DNA from: an uncultured Caryophanales bacterium
GTDB taxonomy: Bacteria; Bacillota_I; Bacilli_A; RF39; UBA660
Length of the DNA stretch: 64,000 nucleotides
Direction of reading: 5' to 3'
Assembly: GCA_947564265.1 (NCBI GenBank)
Contig: CANOBK010000004.1
Coordinates: 1-64,000, forward strand
The position numbers were made by a program, and so were the translations under genes. This document shows, one piece after another, positions 51,428 to 60,246 of this stretch (position 1 is the first letter of the stretch; each line of letters starts with the position of its first letter). The notes below the pieces were generated by a model. That model ran no database searches. It was given only the letters and a program-made list of their open reading frames with translations, and was not told where the DNA came from.

Positions 51428-53980
51428 ATGGACGAAGAAGAGGAAAAGGAAAAACAAGAGGAAGAACAGGCGGGACAGAAGACAGCCCATGTTGCCGGAA
51501 AAGCAGCAGCTACTTATTTTGGAGGCCCTCTTGGAAATAAAGCCTATAATATCGCTAGTCAAACAAAGTTAGGAAAAGAAATTGAAAATGCTGCTGGAAA
51601 AGCGATTAATATGACTCCAGGAGCTAAACCATTAACAAAGGCTTTGGATAAAAGTAAGGCGCTTGATGTTGCTGATAAAGGAATTGATATGGCATCAGGC
51701 GATAATGGTGGTGCTCTTCCAAAAGAAACACTTGCCAAAGAGGGTCTAAAAAAAGAAGGATTAGAGGATGCTGCTAATCAAGCACAAAATTTACAGAGGC
51801 AACGCGCTGCAGCTCAAGCAAGTGGAAAATCTTCTAAAGATCAGGATAGTTCTTCTGCAACTGGAGAAGCTAGTGGTGAAAAAGATAAAAAAGGAGGACT
51901 ATGGAAATTCTTAATTGCAGGGATTTCTACTCCACTTGTAGGCTGTGGTTGTTTTGCATTCGTTATGATTGCTGTTCTAAGCGTTATCATTGTTCCAGCC
52001 ATGATGATTTTAAAATTCTTTGATGGAAACTATGAGGGAAATGAACTTGGTGATTCTGCGACAGAAAAAGCAGAAAGAGAATATTTTGAAGCTTTAAAAG
52101 AGGCACAGGCGAAAGCATATTCTAAGTATCGTGTTTGTATTGATGTTAACTTAATTCATGCAACTTTGACGGTAAATAAGTCATTTGATGATGATTTATA
52201 TGAAGGAGAAGAACCTTGTGAGGATTTAGAATCTTGTAATCAAGAATCAGCTGATGTTTTAACTGTTGCGGACTATAAAAAAATGGAAAAGTATATTGAT
52301 TTACTTGTCAATATGCAAATTAAAAGAAAAAAATATGGTCTTTATAAAACAGGAAAGCCAGAATGTTATGAATCTAGTTATGGAGATATCTGCGCGGATG
52401 GGGAAGAATCAAAAGAGATTATTGTTACCGATGAAGTACAAGCAAAAGAATGCATGGATATTAGTTTATGGGATCAATGGTTTTCTGATATTCCTCTTAG
52501 AAATAGTGAGGATTTGCGCTTAGTTGCTAGAAATGATAAAGAAGAAACTTTGTTTAATTTCTTTACTAAAAAAGCCAATCGGGAAAAAAATTATGCGTAT
52601 TATTACTATATTCCCGCTGCCACTTGGACGGATGAAGATAAAGATGGGAAAAAAGAAAAAAGAACTTGTAAACCATCTACTCCAACCAGTTACACTGATT
52701 TTGCAGAACTAAGTATCGCAGATTGGGAAGAAATGGAAAACGGTGTTTATTTTTGGAACTTATTAGATTCATTTGTAGAAGACTATTATGGAGAATATTT
52801 AGATAAAGAATCCGGTTATGCTGAAGTTGGTAGTGAACGATACGAAGCAGCTGCTGACTTGATTGATAGAATTTATGACCTCTATACCATTATGGGACCA
52901 AGCAGGGATTGTTCAGAACTATACGCTTATCAAGCAATTAGTAATATGTGTACGGATGGTGTTACTGTAGTAGGAAATCATGCGGGTACTTATGATTTAG
53001 AAGAATATATTGCAGGAGTAGTAGAAGCAGAAATGTATGCTGATTTCCCAATGGAATCGAAAAGAGCATTAGCAGTAGCAGCTAGAAGTTATGTACTAGC
53101 AAGTACCAATCAATGTGAACAAGCAATTGATAACAGTTCCAATGCACAAAACTTTAATCCAAACTATTCAGCGGAATCTTGGGAAGCGGCCGATTCTACA
53201 AGAGGAGAAGTTATTACACAAGATGGTAGAGTCATTCTTGCACAGTATGATTCTTGGAATTGTCCTGGAAAACTTACTTGTGATTATAAAAAATTACCAT
53301 CTGAAGAGGTTCATACCGTTACCATTTCTAATAAATATGCTAGTCGAGCAGCTGGAGGGCATGGACGTGGTATGAGTCAAATTGCTGCTGCCGATATGGC
53401 AAGTAATGGTTCTAGTTATAAAGATATTTTAAGTTATTTCTATACTGGTGGCTTAGCGGTTGCTGGTGGAGGTAGTGGAGATGCTGTAAAGGGTGGGACT
53501 ACAAGTGAAAAACTTGCCTTCTTATTCCCAGATGGGCTTCCAACATCTTCTCAAGAAATGCAAAAATATTTAACAACAGTAACCGTTCCTCTTTCAGATA
53601 TTAATGGTAACGTTCGTATGGGACGAGTAACTGTTCATCAAGCGATTGCAAGTGATGTTGTTAATGCCTTTACAGCGATTGCAAATGCTGGATTCCCAAT
53701 TAAAGATGCTTATTGCTACTCATGGCGTGGAATGGCTGGAAATAGACAAACAACTTCTCATCATAGTTATGGTGTTGCTTGTGATATTAATGCCAATGAA
53801 AACTACATGATTCGAAATGGAAGTGTGATTGCTGGTTCCTTCTGGAAACCAGGAGAGAGTCCATACTCTATTACACCAGATGGTCCCGTTGTACAAGCAT
53901 TCGCCAACTATGGTTGGGTATGGGGTGGTAGTTGGAGAAATTCCAAAGACTACATGCATTTCTCATTTACAGGACAATAG
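51428..53980 (+). CDS. Membrane-anchored wall hydrolase: SpoIID + M15 peptidase fusion
   Basis: The 850-residue protein has a disordered cytoplasmic part (1-155, charged, with many Ala/Lys), a membrane segment (about 160-190) and an outside Cys-rich region (about 225-520) of no known family. A SpoIID domain follows (about 520-690), with DLEEYIAGVVEAEM, the catalytic Glu at 535, and AAGGHGRGMSQIAA. Last is an M15C/VanY-type peptidase (about 715-850) with SHHSYGVACD (zinc ligands H779 and D786) and the terminal DYMHF (H844). SpoIID cuts glycan strands and M15 cuts peptides, so it can open the wall for the machine; it takes the place of VirB1. It lies 35 nt after virB4. Confidence 0.85.
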   Translation: MDEEEEKEKQEEEQAGQKTAHVAGKAAATYFGGPLGNKAYNIASQTKLGKEIENAAGKAINMTPGAKPLTKALDKSKALDVADKGIDMASGDNGGALPKETLAKEGLKKEGLEDAANQAQNLQRQRAAAQASGKSSKDQDSSSATGEASGEKDKKGGLWKFLIAGISTPLVGCGCFAFVMIAVLSVIIVPAMMILKFFDGNYEGNELGDSATEKAEREYFEALKEAQAKAYSKYRVCIDVNLIHATLTVNKSFDDDLYEGEEPCEDLESCNQESADVLTVADYKKMEKYIDLLVNMQIKRKKYGLYKTGKPECYESSYGDICADGEESKEIIVTDEVQAKECMDISLWDQWFSDIPLRNSEDLRLVARNDKEETLFNFFTKKANREKNYAYYYYIPAATWTDEDKDGKKEKRTCKPSTPTSYTDFAELSIADWEEMENGVYFWNLLDSFVEDYYGEYLDKESGYAEVGSERYEAAADLIDRIYDLYTIMGPSRDCSELYAYQAISNMCTDGVTVVGNHAGTYDLEEYIAGVVEAEMYADFPMESKRALAVAARSYVLASTNQCEQAIDNSSNAQNFNPNYSAESWEAADSTRGEVITQDGRVILAQYDSWNCPGKLTCDYKKLPSEEVHTVTISNKYASRAAGGHGRGMSQIAAADMASNGSSYKDILSYFYTGGLAVAGGGSGDAVKGGTTSEKLAFLFPDGLPTSSQEMQKYLTTVTVPLSDINGNVRMGRVTVHQAIASDVVNAFTAIANAGFPIKDAYCYSWRGMAGNRQTTSHHSYGVACDINANENYMIRNGSVIAGSFWKPGESPYSITPDGPVVQAFANYGWVWGGSWRNSKDYMHFSFTGQ

Positions 53981-53988
53981 GAGGATAT

Positions 53989-54765
53989 ATGAAGAAAAAA
54001 TTATGCCTATTAATTTTAGCAGTCTTTCTATTTACAGGATGTAGTGTAGAATACAATATTGAGATTAACGACAATCAAATCAAAGTGGATGGAGAACTTC
54101 TAGAAACCGATGAATTAATCTGGGACAAGGAAATTGTTCAAAATGAATTAGAAGAAATTGATCATAATCAGGATCCCAATTATTGTACTGATGATTCTTG
54201 TGGGATTGTGGATGGTGAGCCTGATTTAGGTGGATTAACTTATCGGAAATTAGTGGATCTAAAAACAGAAAATGAAGAAACGAAAATAGACGGATTAGAA
54301 AAAATTAACGATATTGGAAAACTTGGAATTTCAACTAAAAGGGAAATTCAATATTCGAGTAAAGATTCTTTTAAAGAAATTCCAGGGATTAATTCCTGTT
54401 ATCAATATTTTTCTATTGTAGAAAATCCTAATCGAGATGGTGTAATCCTTTCTACTTCTAATAAGAATCTTTGTTTTGAGATGTATGATATCTTAGAAGA
54501 TATTACAATCCGATTAAAAACAAATCATGAAGTAGAAAGTCATAATGCTGATGAAGTGGTAGATGGAGAATATATCTGGAAAATTAATAAAACAAATTAT
54601 GATAATAAAAGTATTCAATTAAATCTATTAAATAAAACACATAAAAAAGCTAATTTTAACTTGTTAATTTTATTAGGTGGTGCTATCTTAGTAATAGTAA
54701 GTATTATTGGAGTCATCGTAATAAACATATATATAAAATCGAATAGAGCAAATACAATTAAGTAG
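53989..54765 (+). CDS. Secretion-operon lipoprotein with C-terminal membrane anchor
   Basis: The 258-residue protein has a lipoprotein signal with lipobox LFTGC (Cys at about residue 18) and an acidic outside domain (SVEYNIEINDNQIKVDGELL...) with Cys pairs (YCTDDSCGIVDGE, SCYQYFSI). A C-terminal membrane segment (about 226-250) ends in IYIKSNRANTIK. Being anchored at both ends is unusual. I do not recognise a family; it may replace VirB7 or VirB8-type components. GGAGGATAT precedes ATG 53989, 8 nt after the hydrolase gene. Confidence 0.7.
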   Translation: MKKKLCLLILAVFLFTGCSVEYNIEINDNQIKVDGELLETDELIWDKEIVQNELEEIDHNQDPNYCTDDSCGIVDGEPDLGGLTYRKLVDLKTENEETKIDGLEKINDIGKLGISTKREIQYSSKDSFKEIPGINSCYQYFSIVENPNRDGVILSTSNKNLCFEMYDILEDITIRLKTNHEVESHNADEVVDGEYIWKINKTNYDNKSIQLNLLNKTHKKANFNLLILLGGAILVIVSIIGVIVINIYIKSNRANTIK

Positions 54766-54780
54766 GAAGAAGGGTTTATC

Positions 54781-57606
54781 ATGAAATTAAAATTTAAAGC
54801 GGATGCGACGGATATATTAATTTTTGTAATTTTCGCAATCTTTTTATTATATGTGGTGTGTCTTGGAGTATTGAACTTTCCAACACTAGCATTAGAAGGT
54901 CATTTTTATGGATTAAATCCTTTTCCTGCTTTTGCGCCTAGTAGAATTGCCGCTACATTGGTACTTTATTTTATTTTTCTAGCGGGTATCTTTATGTCAG
55001 TAAGTTCTTACTTCTTTGAAAGAGAGTCAGGGATTGGATTTTCGACAGAAAAATCAGATAAAGGATATAGTCGTTGGTGTAAAGAAAAAGAGATGAAACA
55101 AGGATATGGAATGGCTATGATTCATCCAGGAGAAGATTTAACAAAAGCTGCGGGTGTTCCATTAATCTTAAAAGATAATGAAGTTTGGGTAGATAATGGA
55201 GAATATCATAGCTTGGTGATTGGTGCAACTGGTTCTGGTAAAACGCAAACAGTTATTTTCCCAACAGTTAACGTGTTAGCTAAAAAAAGAGAGTCTATGA
55301 TTATTACCGATCCAAAAGGTGAAATTTATGAAAAGACATCCAATATGCTTCGTGAAAAGGGATATAATGTATTAATATTAAACTTCCGTGATCCACAACA
55401 AGGAAATGCGTGGAATCCATTGTCTCTTCCATATCGTATTTATAAATCAGGAAATCAAGATAAGGCAATTGAGTTATTAGATGACCTTGCTGCTAATATT
55501 TTGTATGAAGAAAAGAGTGGAAATGCAGATCCATTCTGGGAAAAAACATCTGCGGATTACTTTTCAGGATTAGCGCTTGGAATGTTTGAGGATACAACAG
55601 AGGATAAAGTAAACTTAAATACTATTAGTTTGATGACTACCGTTGGAGAAGAAAAATTTGGCGGTGGAACTTATATTAAATCTTACTTTGAAACCAAGGA
55701 TCCGTCTTCTGCAGCTTATACGAATGCTTCTGGAACGATTATGGCACCTAATGAAACGAAAGGATCTATCATTTCAGTATTTAAACAGAAAATTAAGTTA
55801 TTTGCTTCTCGTGAAAATCTATCTGAAATGCTTTCACATAGTGACTTTGATTTAAAAACGATTGGTGAAAAGCCAACAGCGTTATTTATTGTTATTCAGG
55901 ATGAAAAGAAAACGTATCACTCTTTGGTAACAATCCTATTAAAACAATGTTATGAGACATTAATTAGTGTGGCGCAAGAGCATGGAGGAAAACTTCCTAT
56001 CCGTACGAACTTCTTACTAGATGAGTTTGCGAACATGCCACCGCTAAAAGATATCACAACCATGATTACAGCAGCTCGTTCTCGTCAAGTTCGTTTTACG
56101 ATGATTATCCAGAACTTTGCCCAATTAGATCAAGTTTATGGAAAAGAAAATGCCGAGACCATTAAAGGTAACTGTGGTAATATTATTTACTTAATTACTA
56201 CCGAATTGAAAGCCTTAGAAGAAATTTCTAAAATGTGTGGAGAAGTCAAGAGTAAAAAAGATGATAAAACTGCCTCTACTCCACTAGTTACCATTAGTGA
56301 ATTACAACGAATGAAACAATTTGAAGTTATTATTATGCGTATTAGACAAGCACCATTTAAGACAAAGTTTACACCAGATTTTAAGATGCATTGGGATAAA
56401 GAATATCCAAAGGCTACGTATCCAACCAGAGAAAAGCAGGAAGTTCATACCTTTGATATCCGTGAATTTGTAAAAGAAAAGAAAAAAGAAAAACTAATGG
56501 AAATGATGAACAATCCGCAAGGTGGATCAGGTGTTCCTGGTGGAATGGGAATGCCACCGATGGGCGGTATGCCAGGAATGAATGGGATGCCTGGTATGAG
56601 AGGAATGCCTCCGATGGGAGATATGTCAGGAATGAACGGAATGCCTGGTATGAATGGACTTCCTGGAGCTTCTGGTATGCCAGGATTTAATGGAATGAAC
56701 GGTAGACCTCAAAATAGTGGGATTTCTAGTAATTCCAGACTTGCGAAATCAGGGTTTAATGTTGATGACTTAGTTAAAAAAATTGATGCTAAAATTGCTC
56801 AAATTGAAGCCGAAGAAAAAAGAAAGAAAGAAGAGGAATCTGCCTCTCCTAAGACACAGGATGCAATTGTTGAACCAGTTACTGAAAAGAAGAATGAAGA
56901 AAAAGAAACAAAAGAAGTTCCTGCTCAAAAACAAGAAGAAACGGTACCAAAACCAATCTCTGCTTCTATCGATTTAAAAATGGATTTACCACTTCCTAAG
57001 AAAGAGGAAGAAACAGAATCTGATTCTGGAGAATCTGGATCTAAACCAGTTCGTTCTTCTGCAGATTTAAAAATGGACTTCCCACTTCCAAAGAAAAAGA
57101 GTGAGATTCCAGAACAAGAAACAGTATCAAAAGATTCTGTGGATTCAAATGATAAACCAAAATCAGGGTTCTCATCTTCTGATTTGAAAATGGATTTCCC
57201 AGCACCTAAAAAGGCGGGATTCTCCTCTTCCGATTTGAAAATGACAATCCCAGTTCCTAAAAAAGAACAGGAAATAGAAAATAAAGAAGAAGATAAGTCA
57301 GAAATTCCAGTACCAAAAATGACAGTAAGTGATTTATTATCTAATAAACATTCTAATTCATCTTTTGGGGTTGTGGAGGAGAAAAAACAAAAAGAAGAAC
57401 CAGTGGTTCCATCAATTTCAGAAAATCCACTATTCAATTCAGTAGAGAGGGAAAAATCGCTTGAAGTACCAAAGATAGAGGTACCATCTTTACAGAAACC
57501 AATAGAAACTCCTAAGAGTGATTTAATCGTACATCAAGAACAAATTCCAGAAAAAGAAATTGATGTTACAGATGATCAATTCTTTGATGATTTCTTTGAT
57601 GATTAA
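54781..57606 (+). CDS. virD4: VirD4-type coupling ATPase with repeat-rich tail
   Basis: The 941-residue protein brings substrates to the secretion channel. It has two N-terminal membrane segments (about 10-32, 57-79). The ATPase has Walker A GATGSGKT (148-155), ITDPKGEIYEKTSN, PFWEKTSADYFSGLALGMFED, and Walker B FLLDEFANMPPLKD. After about residue 575 the tail is unusual: a Met/Gly/Pro block of repeated GMPGMNGMPG units (about 580-645), a charged stretch, and at least four copies of a [SF]S[AS]DLKM-x-x-P-x-PKK motif (about 725-830). It ends DDQFFDDFFDD. The tail probably binds substrates or partners. GGAAGAAGGG precedes ATG 54781. No relaxase gene is beside it. Confidence 0.9.
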   Translation: MKLKFKADATDILIFVIFAIFLLYVVCLGVLNFPTLALEGHFYGLNPFPAFAPSRIAATLVLYFIFLAGIFMSVSSYFFERESGIGFSTEKSDKGYSRWCKEKEMKQGYGMAMIHPGEDLTKAAGVPLILKDNEVWVDNGEYHSLVIGATGSGKTQTVIFPTVNVLAKKRESMIITDPKGEIYEKTSNMLREKGYNVLILNFRDPQQGNAWNPLSLPYRIYKSGNQDKAIELLDDLAANILYEEKSGNADPFWEKTSADYFSGLALGMFEDTTEDKVNLNTISLMTTVGEEKFGGGTYIKSYFETKDPSSAAYTNASGTIMAPNETKGSIISVFKQKIKLFASRENLSEMLSHSDFDLKTIGEKPTALFIVIQDEKKTYHSLVTILLKQCYETLISVAQEHGGKLPIRTNFLLDEFANMPPLKDITTMITAARSRQVRFTMIIQNFAQLDQVYGKENAETIKGNCGNIIYLITTELKALEEISKMCGEVKSKKDDKTASTPLVTISELQRMKQFEVIIMRIRQAPFKTKFTPDFKMHWDKEYPKATYPTREKQEVHTFDIREFVKEKKKEKLMEMMNNPQGGSGVPGGMGMPPMGGMPGMNGMPGMRGMPPMGDMSGMNGMPGMNGLPGASGMPGFNGMNGRPQNSGISSNSRLAKSGFNVDDLVKKIDAKIAQIEAEEKRKKEEESASPKTQDAIVEPVTEKKNEEKETKEVPAQKQEETVPKPISASIDLKMDLPLPKKEEETESDSGESGSKPVRSSADLKMDFPLPKKKSEIPEQETVSKDSVDSNDKPKSGFSSSDLKMDFPAPKKAGFSSSDLKMTIPVPKKEQEIENKEEDKSEIPVPKMTVSDLLSNKHSNSSFGVVEEKKQKEEPVVPSISENPLFNSVEREKSLEVPKIEVPSLQKPIETPKSDLIVHQEQIPEKEIDVTDDQFFDDFFDD
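56520..56720 (+). repeat. Met/Gly/Pro-rich coding repeat in virD4 tail
   Basis: Tandem GGAATGCC/GGTATG units encode GMPGMNGMPG, GMPPMGGMPG and GMPGMRGMPP blocks. Low complexity suggests repeat expansion, with possible length variation between strains. Confidence 0.75.
56940..57270 (+). repeat. Repeated LKMDFPLPKK-type motif region
   Basis: Four to five in-frame copies of about 15 codons encode SIDLKMDLPLPKK, SADLKMDFPLPKK, SSDLKMDFPAPKK and SSDLKMTIPVPKK. Spacing is irregular (13-50 residues), with Glu/Ser-rich linkers. It is a repeated short binding motif in virD4, not a DNA-level insertion. Confidence 0.75.
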
Positions 57607-57613
57607 TATTTGG

Positions 57614-57642
57614 AAAGTGATAATTGTTATCACTTTTTTTTA
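57614..57642 (+). terminator. Terminator of the secretion operon
   Basis: AAAGTGATAA (57614-57623) pairs with TTATCACTTT (57627-57636), followed by a run of T. Confidence 0.9.
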
Positions 57643-57670
57643 TGCATCATAAACTATAATAGGTGATATC

Positions 57671-57982
57671 ATGTATGATTCTTTAGATATTCAAGAAATC
57701 GATTCCTTTACTGCTTGTCAAAACTTAATCGATATTCGGGATAAATATCAATATCTATTAGGACATCTTCCCAACGCTAAGAATATTCCTTACGTCTATT
57801 TAATTATGATGCCGGAAAATTATCTAAATAAAGAAGAAACCTACTACTTGTATTGTGATCATGGAGAAAAAAGTAGAAAAATTTGTAGTCATCTTCAAGA
57901 ACTTGGTTACCAAGTCATTGATTTAGTAGGTGGATATGAGGCATATCAACAACAAAAAGAAGAAAATAATAAAGATGCATAG
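57671..57982 (+). CDS. Rhodanese-like sulfurtransferase
   Basis: The 103-residue single-domain rhodanese has the usual signatures: LIDIRDKYQYLLGHLPNAKNI (Asp-Ile-Arg, then G-H-L-P-x-A-x-N-I) and the active-site loop with Cys in YLYCDHGEKS, followed by ELGYQVIDLVGGYEA. It transfers sulfane sulfur in the cytoplasm. AGGTGAT precedes ATG 57671. It is a single gene, with its own terminator before typA. Confidence 0.9.
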   Translation: MYDSLDIQEIDSFTACQNLIDIRDKYQYLLGHLPNAKNIPYVYLIMMPENYLNKEETYYLYCDHGEKSRKICSHLQELGYQVIDLVGGYEAYQQQKEENNKDA

Positions 57983-58003
57983 AGAAAACATTTCTCTTTT
58001 TCC
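57981..58003 (+). terminator. Terminator after the rhodanese gene
   Basis: AGAGAAA (57981-57987) pairs with TTTCTCT (57991-57997), loop ACA, followed by TTTTCC. Confidence 0.75.
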
Positions 58004-58054
58004 TTTTTCTATTTAGACAATTACTAAAAATCTATTCCATTTTATAAAAAACTG

Positions 58055-58063
58055 TGGTATAAT
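58055..58063 (+). promoter_or_regulatory. Extended -10 promoter of typA
   Basis: TGGTATAAT: TG plus one base before TATAAT (58058-58063), 32 nt before ATG 58096. The -35 (TTCCAT) is poor. Confidence 0.55.
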
Positions 58064-58095
58064 CGTCAAGGTATATTTAGGGAAGTGAATTTTAT

Positions 58096-59910
58096 ATGAA
58101 AAAGAGAAATATTGCAATTATTGCCCATGTCGATCATGGAAAAACAACATTAGTAGATGAAATCTTAAAAACAAGTGGTACATTTAGAGAAAATGAAAAT
58201 GTAAGTGATTTATCTATGGATTCTAACCAGTTAGAAAAAGAACGTGGGATTACCATTCTAGCGAAAACAACTGCGATTGACTACAAAGATTACAGAATTA
58301 ATATTATGGATACTCCAGGTCATGCTGATTTTGGTGGAGAAGTAGAAAGAATCATGAATATGGTAGATGGAGTTCTTTTGGTTGTTGATGCCTATGAAGG
58401 AACGATGCCACAGACTCGCTTTGTCTTGAAAAAGGCTTTAGCTGCAGGAGTAAAACCAGTTGTTGTTATTAACAAGGTAGATAAACCAAGTGCTAGAGTA
58501 AATCAAGTAGTAGATGAAGTATTAGATTTATTTATAGAATTAGGGGCAGATGATGATCAATTGGAGTTCAAAGTAGTTTATGCCTCTGCTTTAAATGGAA
58601 CATCTAGCTTAGATCCAAATCCAGAGACTCAAACGCCAGGATTTAGCGAATTATTAGATTTAATTATCGATGAAATCCCAGCACCAAGCGGTTCCAGTGA
58701 GGAACATCTTCAGTTTCAACCAGCCCTTTTAGATTATAACGAATTCGTTGGAAGAATTGGAATTGGACGTGTACAAAATGGGAAAATTAAAGTAGGACAA
58801 ACTGTCAATTGTATCCGTTTAGATGGAACGACAAAACCGTTCCGTATTCAAAAATTATTTGGTTATTTAGGATATAAGAGAATTGAAATTGAAGAAGCAG
58901 AAGCAGGAGATATTATCGCAATTGCAGGACTTAGTGATATTTCTGTTGGGGAAACGGTTTGTGCACAAGGTGAAAATTATCCATTACCAATCCTACATAT
59001 CGATGAACCAACTCTTCAAATGACCTTTGGAACGAATACTTCTCCTTTTGTTGGAAAAGAAGGAAAATTCCTAACAGCACGTCAAATTGAAGATCGTTTA
59101 AATAAGGAACTTCAAAGAGATGTAAGTTTACGGGTTGAACCAAGCGAAGGAGAAAGTTGGTTAGTTTCAGGACGTGGAGAACTTCATTTATCAATTTTAA
59201 TTGAAAATATGCGTCGTGAAGGATTTGAACTTGAGGTTTCTAAGCCAAAAGTTATTATTAAAGAAGAAAATGGAATCAAAATGGAACCATACGAAGATTT
59301 ACAAATCGAAGTTCCAGAAGAATCTGTTGGATCTGTCATTGAACAATTAGGAACTCGTGGTGCAATTATGGAAAGTATGACAAATTTTGAAAATCAAGTT
59401 CGTCTAAATTATACAGTTCCTTCTCGTGGGTTAATCGGATTTATGACAGATTTCATGACCATGACCAAAGGGTATGGAATTATTAATCATACCTTTAAGG
59501 AATATCGTCCTTACGAAAACATTACGGTAGGAGAAAGAAAATTAGGAGTACTAGTATCCAATGATACTGGGAAAAGTACTGCTTATTCTCTAGGACAATT
59601 AGAAGATCGTGGGGTTATGTTTGTAGAACCTGCGACAGATGTTTATGAAGGAATGATTATCGGAGAATGTAATCGTGAAAACGATTTGGCAGTTAACGTA
59701 GTAAAAGGAAAGCAATTAACCAATATGCGTGCAGCAAGTGCTGATAAAACAGTAGTTTTAAAAAGACCTCGTCCCATTACTTTAGAATATGCGCTTGACT
59801 ATATCAATAGTGATGAGTTAGTAGAAGTTACACCATTATCTATTCGTATTCGTAAACGTATTTTAAATACGGATCAAAGAAAGAAATTTGATGCTAGAAA
59901 AGCTTCTTAA
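58096..59910 (+). CDS. typA: Translational GTPase TypA/BipA
   Basis: The 604-residue ribosome-binding GTPase has the G domain motifs AHVDHGKTTLVDEILK (P-loop), RGITILAKTTAIDY, DTPGHADFGGEVERIM and NKVDKP. EF-G-like domains follow, then the BipA-specific C-terminal domain (KGYGIINHTFKEYRPYE, GTGKSTAYSLGQL-like ending, RRPRPITLEYALDYI-like). Length and order are normal. BipA assists 50S assembly and growth at low temperature or under stress. GGGAAGTG precedes ATG 58096. Confidence 0.96.
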   Translation: MKKRNIAIIAHVDHGKTTLVDEILKTSGTFRENENVSDLSMDSNQLEKERGITILAKTTAIDYKDYRINIMDTPGHADFGGEVERIMNMVDGVLLVVDAYEGTMPQTRFVLKKALAAGVKPVVVINKVDKPSARVNQVVDEVLDLFIELGADDDQLEFKVVYASALNGTSSLDPNPETQTPGFSELLDLIIDEIPAPSGSSEEHLQFQPALLDYNEFVGRIGIGRVQNGKIKVGQTVNCIRLDGTTKPFRIQKLFGYLGYKRIEIEEAEAGDIIAIAGLSDISVGETVCAQGENYPLPILHIDEPTLQMTFGTNTSPFVGKEGKFLTARQIEDRLNKELQRDVSLRVEPSEGESWLVSGRGELHLSILIENMRREGFELEVSKPKVIIKEENGIKMEPYEDLQIEVPEESVGSVIEQLGTRGAIMESMTNFENQVRLNYTVPSRGLIGFMTDFMTMTKGYGIINHTFKEYRPYENITVGERKLGVLVSNDTGKSTAYSLGQLEDRGVMFVEPATDVYEGMIIGECNRENDLAVNVVKGKQLTNMRAASADKTVVLKRPRPITLEYALDYINSDELVEVTPLSIRIRKRILNTDQRKKFDARKAS

Positions 59911-59921
59911 TAGGAAAAATT

Positions 59922-60182
59922 ATGTACCAATTTGATCAAGAAAAGTCTAACCAAATTCACAGTGTTAGAAGACCGATGAACACTTCTGGAGAATGGTTAT
60001 TAAAATCTATTGAAGATGATGTCAATCAGAAACTCCAGGGAAAAGGTGTATTTGCTAAATTATGTAAAGGTGCAGTTCATATTTCTTGTTATTTTATAGA
60101 ATCAGATATGCGTAGAAGAAAAACACTAAGAGGAGAGAACGTTCCAAAAGAAAGAACTTTCCAATTAACTTCAAAAAAGTAA
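59922..60182 (+). CDS. Short basic protein after typA
   Basis: The 86-residue protein is not recognised. It is soluble and basic (ESDMRRRKTLRGENVPKERTF), with SGEWLLKSIEDDVNQKLQGK and two Cys (LCKGAVHISCYF). It begins 11 nt after the typA stop with a weak ribosome site (GGAAAA), so it is probably translated through coupling. Its conserved-looking middle and operon position support a real gene. Confidence 0.6.
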   Translation: MYQFDQEKSNQIHSVRRPMNTSGEWLLKSIEDDVNQKLQGKGVFAKLCKGAVHISCYFIESDMRRRKTLRGENVPKERTFQLTSKK

Positions 60183-60184
60183 TT

Positions 60185-60212
60185 AAGGTACTTTCAAAAG
60201 TACTTTTTTTTT
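60185..60212 (+). terminator. Terminator of the typA operon
   Basis: GTACTTT (60188-60194) pairs with AAAGTAC (60197-60203), followed by about nine T. Confidence 0.8.
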
Positions 60213-60220
60213 GTTATAAT
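60212..60220 (+). promoter_or_regulatory. Extended -10 promoter of the 60247 gene
   Basis: TGTTATAAT: TG plus one base before TATAAT (60215-60220), 26 nt before ATG 60247. Confidence 0.5.
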
Positions 60221-60246
60221 GAATAATAATAAGGGGATGTAAGAAC

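Noticed and set aside
56925..57437. Minus-strand open frame (170 codons) opposite the virD4 tail
   Set aside because: Product is Ser/Phe-rich as expected for the complement of Lys/Glu/Asp codons; no start signals.
45891..57642. Secretion operon as an integrated conjugative element
   Set aside because: No integrase, relaxase, direct repeats or tRNA junction visible within the window; neighbours are ordinary chromosomal genes.
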